From Arthrobacter sulfonylureivorans (GTDB taxonomy: Bacteria > Actinomycetota > Actinomycetes > Actinomycetales > Micrococcaceae), in assembly GCA_004000035.1 (NCBI GenBank), contig RJAE01000004.1, positions 186,001-250,000 of the forward strand: 64,000 nucleotides of DNA. Reading direction: 5' to 3'. Below the pieces are notes generated by a model. It searched no databases. It worked only from the letters and a program-made list of their open reading frames with translations, and had not been told where the DNA came from. How positions within the stretch are numbered: the first letter of the stretch is position 1; every line of letters begins with the position of its first letter. Below, in pieces: positions 44,745 to 53,160 of this stretch. The position numbers and the translations under genes are program-made.

Positions 44745-46097
44745 TTACTCGTCGCCCAGCAGCCATTCATGGGCGACGTCGCCGGCGGCGCCCATCGACT
44801 CGACGGTCGCCCTGGTCCGTTCCCGGCTGGCCGCATCCTCCTGTTTGGAGATGCACCACTCCCCCGACTCCGCCGCTGCCTCCAGGGCATCGGCCGAGAC
44901 CGGACACCAGCGATGCTCCGGTCCGGCAAACGTGGCAGGCAGCCAGTCCAGCCTTGCCACCTCCCATGTGCCGCCCACGTCATGCTGGGCAAATTGCGCG
45001 CGGACCATCAGGCCCTCCGTGTTGAGGATGTTAGGCGTTGCGTGGGCTGCGATGCTGTTGCCCAGCCCGTAGACAATCCAGGTGCCGTTGTAGCGTTCCA
45101 TCGGCTGCACTGAGTGGCTGTGGTGTCCGTAAATCAGCGAGAACTCGCCGCTGTCGGCCAAGGCATGGGCAGTCTGCTGCTGTTGCGGGTTGGCATAGTT
45201 CGTGTATTCGTCGCCGGCATGGATGGCGCCCAGCACGATGTCCGCGCCGTCCGCCCGGGCCTGTTTGGCCTTGGCGATCATGGTCTGCGGATCCAGCATG
45301 TCCACCTGCCACGGCGCCTCCGGCACCAGTCCGTTCAGCGAGAACGCCGCGGTAATGACGGCGACGCGCGCGGCCGGAGTGTCCACGATCAGCACGCCGC
45401 CGGACTCGGCCTCACTGCGATAGGACCCGGTGTGCTCCAGTCCGCGGGCGTCCAGGGAGGCGAGGGTCCGTTCCAGTCCGGCGGTGCCGTAGTCGAACGT
45501 GTGGTTGCTGGCGGTGGTGCAGGCGTCGTAGCCCACGGCGGTCGCTGCGTCGAGGATCTGCGGCGGTGCGTTGAACGCCGGGTAGCCGGAATACGGGCCG
45601 ACTTCGTCCGCCAGCGGCGTTTCCAACTGGCAGATCGCAAGGTCGGCGGTGTCCAGGTACTGCTGCTGTGCGGCCAGGATGGGTTCGAAGTCCAAGCCCG
45701 GGGTGCCTGTCCGCCGGGCGTCTGCGGCCGCCTGCTCCCAGAGCTCTTCATGCAGCAGCAGATCGCCGGTCATCGCCACCGTGGCGCAGCGGCTTCCCGG
45801 ACAGTCCGGCCCCGCGCCGGCTGTCACCTCCGGGGCGGGCTCCATTGTGGAGGACGACGGCGGTGCCTCCCCCTCGGTGCCGCTCCCTTCTGCGCCGCTT
45901 CCCTCCGCGCTCGGCCCCGCAAACTCCGCTGTGGGTGCCGTTCCCGCCGCGCCGCTCTGGCCCGTACGTCCGCCGTCCGGCGCGCCCGTACAACCGGCCA
46001 GGAGCAGGGCCGCCACCGTCAAGGCAGCCACCTTCTTGGCCAGCGCACGCCTGGACCGCGGGTCTCGGCCCCGCACCTGGGTCTCCGGTCCGATCAT
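44745..46097 (-). CDS. CapA-family lipoprotein (metallophosphatase-like)
   Basis: A 450-aa secreted lipoprotein. Starting at ATG 46097 gives a basic N-region and a hydrophobic core ending in lipobox LLLAGCTG (Cys36). A Gly/Ser/Glu-rich spacer (to ~85) leads to a PGA_cap/CapA domain with VAMTGDLLLHEELW, TTASNHTFDYGTAGL, GAIHAGDEYTNY and IYGHHSHSVQPM, which are the metal-site motifs of this calcineurin-like fold. The family is named for poly-gamma-glutamate capsule genes, but no capB/capC is nearby, so a capsule role is not supported. It is convergent with gatD. Confidence 0.88.
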   Translation of the reverse strand: MIGPETQVRGRDPRSRRALAKKVAALTVAALLLAGCTGAPDGGRTGQSGAAGTAPTAEFAGPSAEGSGAEGSGTEGEAPPSSSTMEPAPEVTAGAGPDCPGSRCATVAMTGDLLLHEELWEQAAADARRTGTPGLDFEPILAAQQQYLDTADLAICQLETPLADEVGPYSGYPAFNAPPQILDAATAVGYDACTTASNHTFDYGTAGLERTLASLDARGLEHTGSYRSEAESGGVLIVDTPAARVAVITAAFSLNGLVPEAPWQVDMLDPQTMIAKAKQARADGADIVLGAIHAGDEYTNYANPQQQQTAHALADSGEFSLIYGHHSHSVQPMERYNGTWIVYGLGNSIAAHATPNILNTEGLMVRAQFAQHDVGGTWEVARLDWLPATFAGPEHRWCPVSADALEAAAESGEWCISKQEDAASRERTRATVESMGAAGDVAHEWLLGDE

Positions 46098-46178
46098 GCC
46101 GCCAGTGTATTCCGGCGGATGGGCCCTGATCACGGCGGCACCGGTGTTCCTGCCCCTAACTACGGCGCAGATCCGGGG

Positions 46179-47579
46179 TCAGCTCGCCGGCTCTTCGATC
46201 GGCGTCGGAATCTTCCGGGGGATGAATATCGCCGCAGCAATGCCGATGAGACCCACCGCAGCCAGAACAATCGTCGAGATAGCATAGTTTTGGCCGGGAG
46301 TGGAGGCGATACCGGCTACGAGTATGGTGCCCGCGATCGCCGTGCCGAACGAAGAGCCAAGGTTGGAGACACTTCGGGACAGCCCTGAGATCTCGCCCTG
46401 CTTAGACTCGGGAAAACTGGACTGCACCACGTTCACCGAAGGAGTGAGCATCAAGCCGACGCCCAGGCCGGTGAGCAGCAAACCGGGCGCGAATGCCCAG
46501 GCGACCTGAGTGCCCTGCACAATCCAAAGCCCGAGCAACATGCCGGCGACGGTGAGCGCAAAACCGGTGATAATGAGCGTCCGCTGCGCAAACTTCTTGG
46601 ACAGGGGCCCGGCGGCCAAAGACGACGCCAGAAGGCCGATCGTCGCGGCAGTGAAGATCACGCCGGTCTCGATGGCGTTGTAGCCGCGCACTACCTGCAG
46701 GAAGCTGGCGACCACAAAGGAGAATCCCAGCAGCATCAGCCACTGCGCGTTCTGCGTGATCATCCCAAGGTTCGAGGTGCGGTTGCGGAACAGGCTGAGT
46801 GACAGCAGGGGTTCGTGCCCTGAACGCTCCTTCGCCCGCACCGACACGAAGAAGCCCACCAGCACCAGCGCGCCGGCGCCCATCATGACCAGCATCAACC
46901 AGAGGCTGTTGTCTGCGGCCAGGATCCCCATGACGATCAGGATGAGGCCGCCGGCAGAGAGGACCGCTCCGCGCACGTCAAACTCACGGGTTGGATCCGG
47001 GGGAACGGGATCCTTGAGGCTGCGGCTGAGCAGCGCGATCACCACGATAATGAGGGCCTGGAAGACGAACGCCGCGCGCCAGCTGATCGCCGAGGTGATC
47101 AGGCCACCGATCAGCGGGCCGGCCGCGGATCCGACGCCTCCCGCGGCACTGATCGCTCCGAACGCCTTCGCTCGGGAGCCCAGATCGTGGAAGAGCATGG
47201 TTGTCAGGATGTAGACCGGCGGGATGAGGAGCGCGGTGCCGACACCTTCGAGGATTGAGTTGCCCAGGATCAGCACGGGGAGACCGGGCGCAACTGCACT
47301 GATCAGTGCGCCGACGCCATAGATGATGAGTCCGAGAAGGAACAGCCGCTTGCGACCGTAGCGGTCGGTGAGCTTGCCACCGGGGATCATCAGCGCGGCC
47401 ATGACCAGCAGGAAGATGGTGATCGCGACCTGGATTCCCTGCACCGTGGTGTCGAGGTCCTCGCTCATATCGTTGATCATCACGTTCATGTTCGAGCCTG
47501 CGAAGCTGCAGATGAACTGCGCGAGTGCGAGTGGGAGCAATACGCCCCTCGCCTGAGTACGCGCTTTCTGCTCAGTCAT
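46179..47579 (-). CDS. MFS transporter, DHA2-type drug exporter family
   Basis: A 466-aa integral membrane protein with about 14 hydrophobic segments. The loop 2-3 motif GGKLTDRYGRKRLFLLG is the MFS A-motif, and AAGGVGSAAGPLIGGLI is the antiporter (C-type) motif, both typical of DHA2 multidrug exporters. The N-terminus is short and the C-terminus ends KIPTPIEEPAS. The ribosome binding site is weak. No regulator gene is adjacent. It is divergent from the DUF7144 gene, with 183 nt between the starts. Confidence 0.9.
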   Translation of the reverse strand: MTEQKARTQARGVLLPLALAQFICSFAGSNMNVMINDMSEDLDTTVQGIQVAITIFLLVMAALMIPGGKLTDRYGRKRLFLLGLIIYGVGALISAVAPGLPVLILGNSILEGVGTALLIPPVYILTTMLFHDLGSRAKAFGAISAAGGVGSAAGPLIGGLITSAISWRAAFVFQALIIVVIALLSRSLKDPVPPDPTREFDVRGAVLSAGGLILIVMGILAADNSLWLMLVMMGAGALVLVGFFVSVRAKERSGHEPLLSLSLFRNRTSNLGMITQNAQWLMLLGFSFVVASFLQVVRGYNAIETGVIFTAATIGLLASSLAAGPLSKKFAQRTLIITGFALTVAGMLLGLWIVQGTQVAWAFAPGLLLTGLGVGLMLTPSVNVVQSSFPESKQGEISGLSRSVSNLGSSFGTAIAGTILVAGIASTPGQNYAISTIVLAAVGLIGIAAAIFIPRKIPTPIEEPAS

Positions 47580-47671
47580 GTTCGTGTCCCGTCATCGCCT
47601 GGGAAATACGCCACTAGCGCCCAAAATACGGCGGATGAGAGCAGTCAGGATCACCCAGAAAGGATGAGGAA

Positions 47672-47714
47672 ACTCGGCCCCGGCCGGACAAGACTTACCG
47701 GGAGTGGGCCGAGT
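47672..47714. promoter_or_regulatory. Inverted repeat upstream of the DUF7144 gene
   Basis: ACTCGGCCC (47672-47680) and GGGCCGAGT (47706-47714) are perfect 9-bp arms around a 25-nt spacer that contains further CCGG symmetry. It lies between the divergent MFS and DUF7144 genes, about 50 nt before the latter's start. It could be an operator or a leader hairpin; no known regulator site was recognised. Confidence 0.45.
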
Positions 47715-47762
47715 CTCCGGTGACACTAGTCGCCACCGGCGCACCCATGAGGGAGGACCACC

Positions 47763-48212
47763 ATGGCAAGCGGATCAGCTGGGCGGACCACCGATCCGGG
47801 GAGATCCATCGACCCGGATTACAACGTTGCGGCCGCGGGAACAATCCTCTTCGGCGGCATCATCATGATCGTGGCCGGCTGCTTTCACATCATCCAAGCA
47901 CTTGTGGCGCTGTTCAACGATGAGTTCTACGTGGCCGGTCAGGAGTACATCTACAAGTTCGACCTGACCTCGTGGGGCTGGATCCACCTGCTCGGAGGAG
48001 TGCTCTTGGTGCTCGGCGGGATTTTCCTGTTCCGCGGCGCTGTATGGGCGCGCATTCTGGCCGTGGTGCTGGCGTCGCTGAGCGCGATCCTTAATTTCAT
48101 GTGGCTGCCGTACTACCCGTTGTGGGGCGCCATCGTCATCGTGCTCGACGTGGTCATCATCTGGGCAGTCCTGGCCCACCCCCGCGACCTGCGATACGCC
48201 ACGCAGTCCTGA
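47763..48212 (+). CDS. DUF7144-type four-helix membrane protein
   Basis: A 149-aa protein with a hydrophilic N-terminus (~25 aa) and four transmembrane helices (AAGTILFGGIIMIVAGCFHI; WIHLLGGVLLVLGGIFLF; a pair near the end, the last LWGAIVIVLDVVIIWAVLAH). The pattern fits the actinobacterial DUF7144 family by eye. GGGAGGA precedes the ATG at the right distance. The function is unknown. It heads a plus-strand run with DUF6325 and SHOCT genes, although a hairpin (48369-48391) lies between. Confidence 0.82.
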   Translation: MASGSAGRTTDPGRSIDPDYNVAAAGTILFGGIIMIVAGCFHIIQALVALFNDEFYVAGQEYIYKFDLTSWGWIHLLGGVLLVLGGIFLFRGAVWARILAVVLASLSAILNFMWLPYYPLWGAIVIVLDVVIIWAVLAHPRDLRYATQS

Positions 48213-48368
48213 AACCGCTGGTTTGGCTTCGAGGCGTGGGCAACTTCGCCGGGCTCCGATCAACCACCGAAGGAAGTCCGGACGGCCGCGGGTGGCCTCC
48301 TTAACCGAACGAACTGGTTCCGAGACGGGCCCTGCCCGCTAATTCAACCGAGGGGGGCCAAGATCATT

Positions 48369-48391
48369 CGGCCGGGGTGATGCCCCGGCCG
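48369..48391 (+). terminator. Hairpin between the DUF7144 and DUF6325 genes
   Basis: CGGCCGGGG (48369-48377) and CCCCGGCCG (48383-48391) form a perfect 9-bp stem with a 5-nt loop, in the 241-nt gap between the two genes. It may end the DUF7144 transcript or act as an attenuator for the next two genes. The rest of this gap shows no gene. Confidence 0.6.
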
Positions 48392-48453
48392 TGGAGGGAA
48401 AACTACTCTGGCCAGGTCTTGGACGGCCAAATCAGATTGCAAGGGTGATGTTC

Positions 48454-48903
48454 GTGGCAACAACAGAAGTGCACGGCCCAATCGACTTCCTGTTGATCGA
48501 GTTTCCAGTGGCCAAGACGGGCAGCGGCGCCACCGTTGCTGCCCTGATGGACCTGATTAACCGGAAGGTGGTCTGGGTCTATGACCTCATGATCATTAGG
48601 AAAGACGCGGACGGTTCCACCGCCGGCGTAGAGATGACCGAAGACGTTAGCGAGGGTTTGGAAGGGTTCGCATCCCTTGCCTCGGTTCGTTCGGGCCTCT
48701 TGGGCGACGATGAAATCGCCGAAGCAGCTTCGGCGATGGAACCTGGTACCGTAGCGGCCCTGATCGTCTACGAGAATCTGTGGGCGATTCCTTTTATTAC
48801 CGCAGCACGCGAGGCCGGTGGAGACGTCATCGCGAGTGCGCGCATTCCGGCTGACGACGTCATGGCCGCGCTGGACGCGCTGGAATCCGATTCGACGGTC
48901 TGA
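48454..48903 (+). CDS. DUF6325 family protein
   Basis: A 149-aa protein resembling actinobacterial DUF6325 (itself similar to DUF1269-like stress proteins): VHGPIDFLLIEFPVAKTGSG, ALMDLINRKVVWVYDLMIIR and a C-terminal AALIVYENLWAIPFITAARE. I chose GTG 48454 because AAGGG lies 8 nt upstream and the product then begins like the family (MATTEVHGPID); the ATG two codons earlier is the alternative. The function is unknown. It is followed 13 nt later by the SHOCT gene, with which it is surely co-expressed. Confidence 0.85.
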   Translation: MATTEVHGPIDFLLIEFPVAKTGSGATVAALMDLINRKVVWVYDLMIIRKDADGSTAGVEMTEDVSEGLEGFASLASVRSGLLGDDEIAEAASAMEPGTVAALIVYENLWAIPFITAAREAGGDVIASARIPADDVMAALDALESDSTV

Positions 48904-48916
48904 GGAGGAACCGGAT

Positions 48917-49228
48917 ATGGGACTGTTACGAGGAGTAGCACGCACGGCGGTTGTCGCCGGCACAGCAACGGCCGTGAGCGGTCGCGTACAGCGCCGCCAA
49001 CAAGCGCGATGGGATAGCCAGACGCAGCAGCAGCCCGCACAGCAGGAGCAGTATGCACAACCGCCACAGGAGTACGTGCAACCGCAGTATGAGACCGCAT
49101 CCGCCGAAGCGGCTGCGCCGGCCGCTGATCCACTCGAGCGCCTCAAGACCTTGGGCGACCTGAAAGCGCAGGGAGTCCTGACCGAGGCAGAGTTCGAGGC
49201 GCAGAAGGCGAAAATTCTGGCTGGCTGA
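48917..49228 (+). CDS. SHOCT domain protein
   Basis: A 103-aa protein. The N-terminus (MGLLRGVARTAVVAGTATAV) is a short basic/hydrophobic element, followed by a Gln/Pro/Tyr-rich linker (about 30-70) and a C-terminal SHOCT motif, DPLERLKTLGDLKAQGVLTE then AEFEAQKAKILAG. SHOCT is a short oligomerisation-type module found at protein ends. AGGAGGAA before the ATG is an excellent ribosome binding site. The pairing with DUF6325 recurs in actinobacteria; its meaning is unknown. Confidence 0.9.
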   Translation: MGLLRGVARTAVVAGTATAVSGRVQRRQQARWDSQTQQQPAQQEQYAQPPQEYVQPQYETASAEAAAPAADPLERLKTLGDLKAQGVLTEAEFEAQKAKILAG

Positions 49229-49260
49229 AAACAGCCGATAAACCTGGCCACCACCCAATC

Positions 49261-49294
49261 CCGTGCCCTGCTGACTCCGGTCGGCAGGGCACGG
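49261..49294. terminator. Bidirectional hairpin terminator
   Basis: CCGTGCCCTGC (49261-49271) and GCAGGGCACGG (49284-49294) pair perfectly over 11 bp, with a small extra GAC/GTC pairing inside the loop. It lies between the convergent SHOCT gene and the 457-aa membrane protein gene, and so can serve both. Confidence 0.8.
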
Positions 49295-49303
49295 CGGCGT
49301 TGG

Positions 49304-50677
49304 TCAGCGGGTCGGCGGAACCGGTACTTCGTCTACTTCGTCGGGGGCCTCGGGGTAGGCGCTCGGCTCCGCCGGCGGAGTCCCGATGAACTCTATGATC
49401 GCGATCACAACCACCACGATGATGGTGATGGTGATGACGACGCCGATTGTGGGCTCTGACCAGAACACGAGCACCAGGCCTCCGACAATGACCGTGGCCA
49501 CCCAGAGCAGCCTCTTATACCGGTAAACCCAGTTGCCCACCCCGCCAGTGCGCATGCCAGCCGACTCCGCCGATCCGCGCAGGCGGCCGATCCCCCTCGA
49601 CGCGGAGGCACGCGCCCGTACGGCGGAGGCAGAGGTTCCGGTGAAGTACGCGGCTATCGCCACCACCAGCGCGATCACCGCGGTGAGGCGCAGTGAGTCA
49701 CGCAGGAAGCGCACCAAGGTGTCGAAGACCAGCCCCGCCGAATCGCGCGATAGCACTACGCCCGGCAGCGCCTGAAGGTAGGCGATGCGGGCCACCGTCA
49801 GGGCAATCCCCAGTGCGAGCATCGCGGCTACGACGCCGAGCGCACCCAACATCACCGCACGGGCCCGGTGACGCGAAGCCAGCACTCCCGCGACGAACAG
49901 GATGCCGGTGATGATCGGCAGCCAGATGCTGAGTGCGTTCAATACCCGGTACGCGGTCTGGGCCTGGGTGACGGCGTCCGACTGCACCAGCTCGTAGGAG
50001 GCATTCACGTTGGGGATGTTCTGCGCCAGGCCGAACCCTTCGGCCACGAGCCGCTCCTTCACCTGAGCAATGATCGGACCGAGGTTGACCGAGATCGTGT
50101 CATTCTGGGCGCTGATCGCCCCGCCCTGGTTGCCTTCCAGCAGCTTCACCAACTGCTCGTGGGCGATCTCGTTTGAGCGGTCCCAGACGGTGTCGAATTG
50201 CGGGCTGCTGATCGTTTGCTGCACGCGGCTGTGGACGAAATTCTCAATGCCCGCAATCATCGGCTGCTGCAAGGCAGTCAAGGCGGCCTGGGCCCGTGGT
50301 GGCAGCCCGAGGTCGGACACCGCGTTAAACGCTTCGTCCGTGACCGCCTTCAGATCCACGTGGGTGAAGATGACGTTGGTGACGGCGTCGGTCAGGTCCG
50401 CCTGCACGGATGGGTCGTTGATCAGCGGACTGACGGTTTCAACATACCTGTCGGTGTCAGAGACCACGCTGCCCGCCCACACCCCCACCACCGAGATCGG
50501 AGCGAGCACACACGCCAGCGTGAGCAGCACCGCCGAGCCAACTGATCTCCAACGATGCCTTTCCTCGGCAGGTCCGTGCACGTCGCCTGGCGCACGGACG
50601 CGTTCGGCCTCGAGTTCGGCCACCCGGGCCCTCAGCCGTTGTAGCTCCTCGGCATCGGTCATTCCTGGATCCGTCAT
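49304..50677 (-). CDS. Multi-pass membrane protein of unknown function
   Basis: A 457-aa protein. It starts with a coiled-coil-like segment (LQRLRARVAELEAERVRAPG), then one helix (WRSVGSAVLLTLACVLAPIS and following), a long extracytoplasmic domain of about 190 residues (DTDRYVETVSPLINDPSVQA onward), then at least four more helices and a Pro/Glu-rich acidic tail. No enzyme motif is visible. The ATG at 50677 follows GGAG. I recognise the general type as a recurring actinobacterial integral membrane protein, often near DUF6325/SHOCT genes, but cannot name a function. Confidence 0.8.
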   Translation of the reverse strand: MTDPGMTDAEELQRLRARVAELEAERVRAPGDVHGPAEERHRWRSVGSAVLLTLACVLAPISVVGVWAGSVVSDTDRYVETVSPLINDPSVQADLTDAVTNVIFTHVDLKAVTDEAFNAVSDLGLPPRAQAALTALQQPMIAGIENFVHSRVQQTISSPQFDTVWDRSNEIAHEQLVKLLEGNQGGAISAQNDTISVNLGPIIAQVKERLVAEGFGLAQNIPNVNASYELVQSDAVTQAQTAYRVLNALSIWLPIITGILFVAGVLASRHRARAVMLGALGVVAAMLALGIALTVARIAYLQALPGVVLSRDSAGLVFDTLVRFLRDSLRLTAVIALVVAIAAYFTGTSASAVRARASASRGIGRLRGSAESAGMRTGGVGNWVYRYKRLLWVATVIVGGLVLVFWSEPTIGVVITITIIVVVVIAIIEFIGTPPAEPSAYPEAPDEVDEVPVPPTR

Positions 50678-50878
50678 CGCTGGCTCCGTTCAGGCGCGCT
50701 GTCGTTCGGGCGGGCACTATCGCCTCAGGATTCATCCGTTGACTACAGTCTCCCGCCGGAAGGACGGCGTGCTCATCATCTGGGAAGGATGAAATCGTGA
50801 AGCCTCACACCGGCCAATAACGCCAAACGCCCGGTACCGCACCTTCGTGCGGTACCGGGCGTTCGCCGTCGTTAGTTC

Positions 50879-51793
50879 TTACCAGCCGCGCTCGGCGAGG
50901 CGGTGCGGCTGCGGGATCTCGTCCACGTTGATGCCGACCATCGCCTCGCCCAGGCCGCGGGAGACCTTGGCGATGACGTCCGGATCGTCGTGGAAGGTGG
51001 TGGCCTTGACGATGGCAGCGGCGCGCTCGGCCGGGTTGCCGGACTTGAAGATGCCGGAGCCAACGAAGACGCCGTCGGCGCCCAGCTGCATCATCATCGC
51101 GGCGTCGGCCGGAGTGGCGATGCCGCCCGCGGTGAACAGCACCACCGGCAGCTTGCCGGTCTGCGCAATCTCCTTGACCAGTTCGTACGGGGCCTGCAGT
51201 TCCTTGGCCGCCACGTACAGCTCGTCTTCGGGCATCGCAGACAGGCGCTTGATCTCGGAACGGATCTGGCGCATGTGGCCGGTGGCATTGGAGACGTCGC
51301 CGGTACCGGCCTCACCCTTGGAACGGATCATCGCTGCGCCTTCGTTGATCCGGCGCAGCGCCTCACCAAGGTTGGTGGCACCGCAGACGAACGGAACGGT
51401 GAAGTTCCACTTGTCGATGTGGTTGGTGTAGTCGGCCGGGGTCAGCACCTCGGACTCGTCGATGTAGTCCACGCCAAGCGACTGCAGCACCTGCGCCTCG
51501 ACGAAGTGACCGATGCGGGCCTTGGCCATCACCGGGATGGAGACGGCTTCGATGATGCCGTCCACCATGTCCGGATCGCTCATCCGGGACACGCCGCCCT
51601 GCGCGCGGATATCCGCCGGAACCCGCTCAAGGGCCATCACGGCCACGGCACCGGCGTCTTCGGCGATGCGGGCCTGATCGGGTGTTACGACGTCCATGAT
51701 GACGCCGCCCTTCAACATCTCGGCCATGCCCCGCTTTACCCGGCTGCTGCCGGTCACGGGGGCGTGAGTTGACGTTGCTTCACTGCTGGACAC
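50879..51793 (-). CDS. pdxS: Pyridoxal 5'-phosphate synthase, PdxS subunit
   Basis: Builds PLP from ribose 5-phosphate, glyceraldehyde 3-phosphate and ammonia from PdxT. The 304-aa barrel has [20 protein letters not shown] with Asp34, the Schiff-base Lys91 in [11 protein letters not shown], and [20 protein letters not shown] with the second lysine. Actinobacterial extra N-terminal residues precede the core. The start is GTG with AGGGG upstream. It lies downstream of pgsA, while pdxT is 8.4 kb away on the same strand. Confidence 0.97.
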   Translation of the reverse strand: MSSSEATSTHAPVTGSSRVKRGMAEMLKGGVIMDVVTPDQARIAEDAGAVAVMALERVPADIRAQGGVSRMSDPDMVDGIIEAVSIPVMAKARIGHFVEAQVLQSLGVDYIDESEVLTPADYTNHIDKWNFTVPFVCGATNLGEALRRINEGAAMIRSKGEAGTGDVSNATGHMRQIRSEIKRLSAMPEDELYVAAKELQAPYELVKEIAQTGKLPVVLFTAGGIATPADAAMMMQLGADGVFVGSGIFKSGNPAERAAAIVKATTFHDDPDVIAKVSRGLGEAMVGINVDEIPQPHRLAERGW

Positions 51794-51830
51794 TAAAAGC
51801 CCCTAGGAGTCGGTCGAAAACGTACATCTC

Positions 51831-51836
51831 ATCATA
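51831..51836 (-). promoter_or_regulatory. Candidate pdxS -10 box
   Basis: TATGAT on the minus strand, about 38 nt before the pdxS GTG, matches the -10 pattern. No good -35 sequence was found. It would make pdxS independent of the thrS-HIT-pgsA run. Confidence 0.35.
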
Positions 51837-51957
51837 CGTCCGGGGCCGTGAACCGGCTCACCGGTGACGTAACCTTCGAAAACGCCCGACGGCGGCCGCC
51901 CGCCTCGCGTCGCCGTCCCGCCTCCCGCGGTCGTCCCGCAGAGCGGCGGCCAGCCGG

Positions 51958-52569
51958 TCAGGCGGTCAGCCGGGTCTGCCGGTAGACGGTCATGATCCGC
52001 TGGATCACGGTCACCAGACTGGCGGCGGCCAGCAGCACCAGGACCACCAGCAGGACGATTTCCGGCAGGCCCAAACCGGTCAGGCCGGTGAAGACCAGGA
52101 CGGCCACGAGCCGCTCGGATCGTTCGGCAAACCCGACGGCGGCCGTGCAGCCAAGCGATTCGGCCTTGGCCCGGGCGTAGGAGACCAGCGAGCCCAGCAA
52201 CAGGCACACGAGCGCGAAGACGGCGATGGCCGGGTTCTCTCCCCCGGTAAAGAACCAGATGGCCACGCCGGCGAACACCGCGCCGTCGGCCAACCGGTCG
52301 AGGGTGGAGTCCAGAAAATTGCCCCAGCGGCTGCTGCGCTCCAGCATGCGGGCCATCAGGCCGTCCACCATGTCGGCGAAAACGAACGCCGTGACAAAGA
52401 CGGTGCCCCAGAACAGCTCGCCCAGCGGGTAGAAAACCAGCGCCCCGACGCAGACCCCGAGCGTCCCGATGATCGTGACCGCGTCAGGCGAGACGCCCAT
52501 CCGGATCAGCACGCGGGCCAGCGGGGTGAAGAGCTTGCCGAAGAATCCGCGCGCGTATTTGTTGAGCAT
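51958..52569 (-). CDS. pgsA: CDP-alcohol phosphatidyltransferase (phosphatidylinositol phosphate synthase type)
   Basis: Membrane enzyme that joins CDP-diacylglycerol to a polyol phosphate. The 203-aa protein has the complete family motif: Asp66, Asp69-Gly70, Ala73-Arg74, Gly83, Asp87 and Asp91 (DMVDGLMARM ... GNFLDSTLD). Position between HIT and downstream genes matches the mycobacterial PgsA1, which makes phosphatidylinositol phosphate. It has about six hydrophobic segments and lies 7 nt after the HIT gene stop. The usual next genes (acyltransferase, pimA-type glycosyltransferase) are not here. Confidence 0.9.
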   Translation of the reverse strand: MLNKYARGFFGKLFTPLARVLIRMGVSPDAVTIIGTLGVCVGALVFYPLGELFWGTVFVTAFVFADMVDGLMARMLERSSRWGNFLDSTLDRLADGAVFAGVAIWFFTGGENPAIAVFALVCLLLGSLVSYARAKAESLGCTAAVGFAERSERLVAVLVFTGLTGLGLPEIVLLVVLVLLAAASLVTVIQRIMTVYRQTRLTA

Positions 52570-52576
52570 CGCCGCG

Positions 52577-53134
52577 TTACCGTGCGGGCCAGGCGTCGGC
52601 TACCTGCTTGCGGACCTCGTCCAAGGTCTGGGTGATCGCCTTGGTCTGCGCAATGATCGGGAAGAAATTCCCGTCGCCGCCCCACCGCGGCACCACGTGC
52701 TGGTGCAGGTGCGCCGCGACGCCCGCTCCGCCGGCTTCGCCTTGGTTCATGCCCAGGTTGAAGCCGCTGGGGTTCGCCACCTTGCGCAACACACGCATGG
52801 CCGTCTGGGTCAACTCGGCGAACTCCGCGGTTTCTTCCGGGGTGATGTCCGTGTAGTCGGGCACATGGCGGTACGGACAGACCAGCAAGTGGCCGGGGTT
52901 GTACGGAAACAGGTTCAGTACCACGTAAGCGGTCTCGCCGCGGTGGACGATCAGCGATTCCTCATCCGGCCGGGCCGGCGCCACACAGAACGGGCACTCG
53001 TCCTTGTTCTTGAACTGCCCCTGGCCGCCCTTGACGTAGGCCATCCGGTGCGGCGTCCAGAGCCGCTGGAAAGCATCCGGGACTCCGGGCAGCTCGAAGC
53101 TGTCCGTTGCCTCATCATCCGCCCGGCCCATCAT
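52577..53134 (-). CDS. HIT family hydrolase / AP4A phosphorylase-like protein
   Basis: Nucleotide-binding HIT-fold protein of 185 aa. The catalytic HxHxH motif is AHLHQHVVPRW (His142, 144, 146), and DECPFCVAP supplies a Cys pair. This is the type found between thrS and pgsA in actinobacteria. Starts ATG 53134 or ATG 53131 follow AGGGA; the open frame runs far upstream, antisense-like over thrS, and is not real there. The physiological substrate is unknown. Confidence 0.93.
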   Translation of the reverse strand: MMGRADDEATDSFELPGVPDAFQRLWTPHRMAYVKGGQGQFKNKDECPFCVAPARPDEESLIVHRGETAYVVLNLFPYNPGHLLVCPYRHVPDYTDITPEETAEFAELTQTAMRVLRKVANPSGFNLGMNQGEAGGAGVAAHLHQHVVPRWGGDGNFFPIIAQTKAITQTLDEVRKQVADAWPAR

Positions 53135-53160
53135 GGCTTCCCTGGTTGTCCCGGCCATCG

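Noticed and set aside
44745-46097. CapA-like gene as part of a capsule operon
   Set aside because: No capB or capC homologue or polymer synthase is nearby; the gene stands alone next to murT-gatD on the opposite strand.
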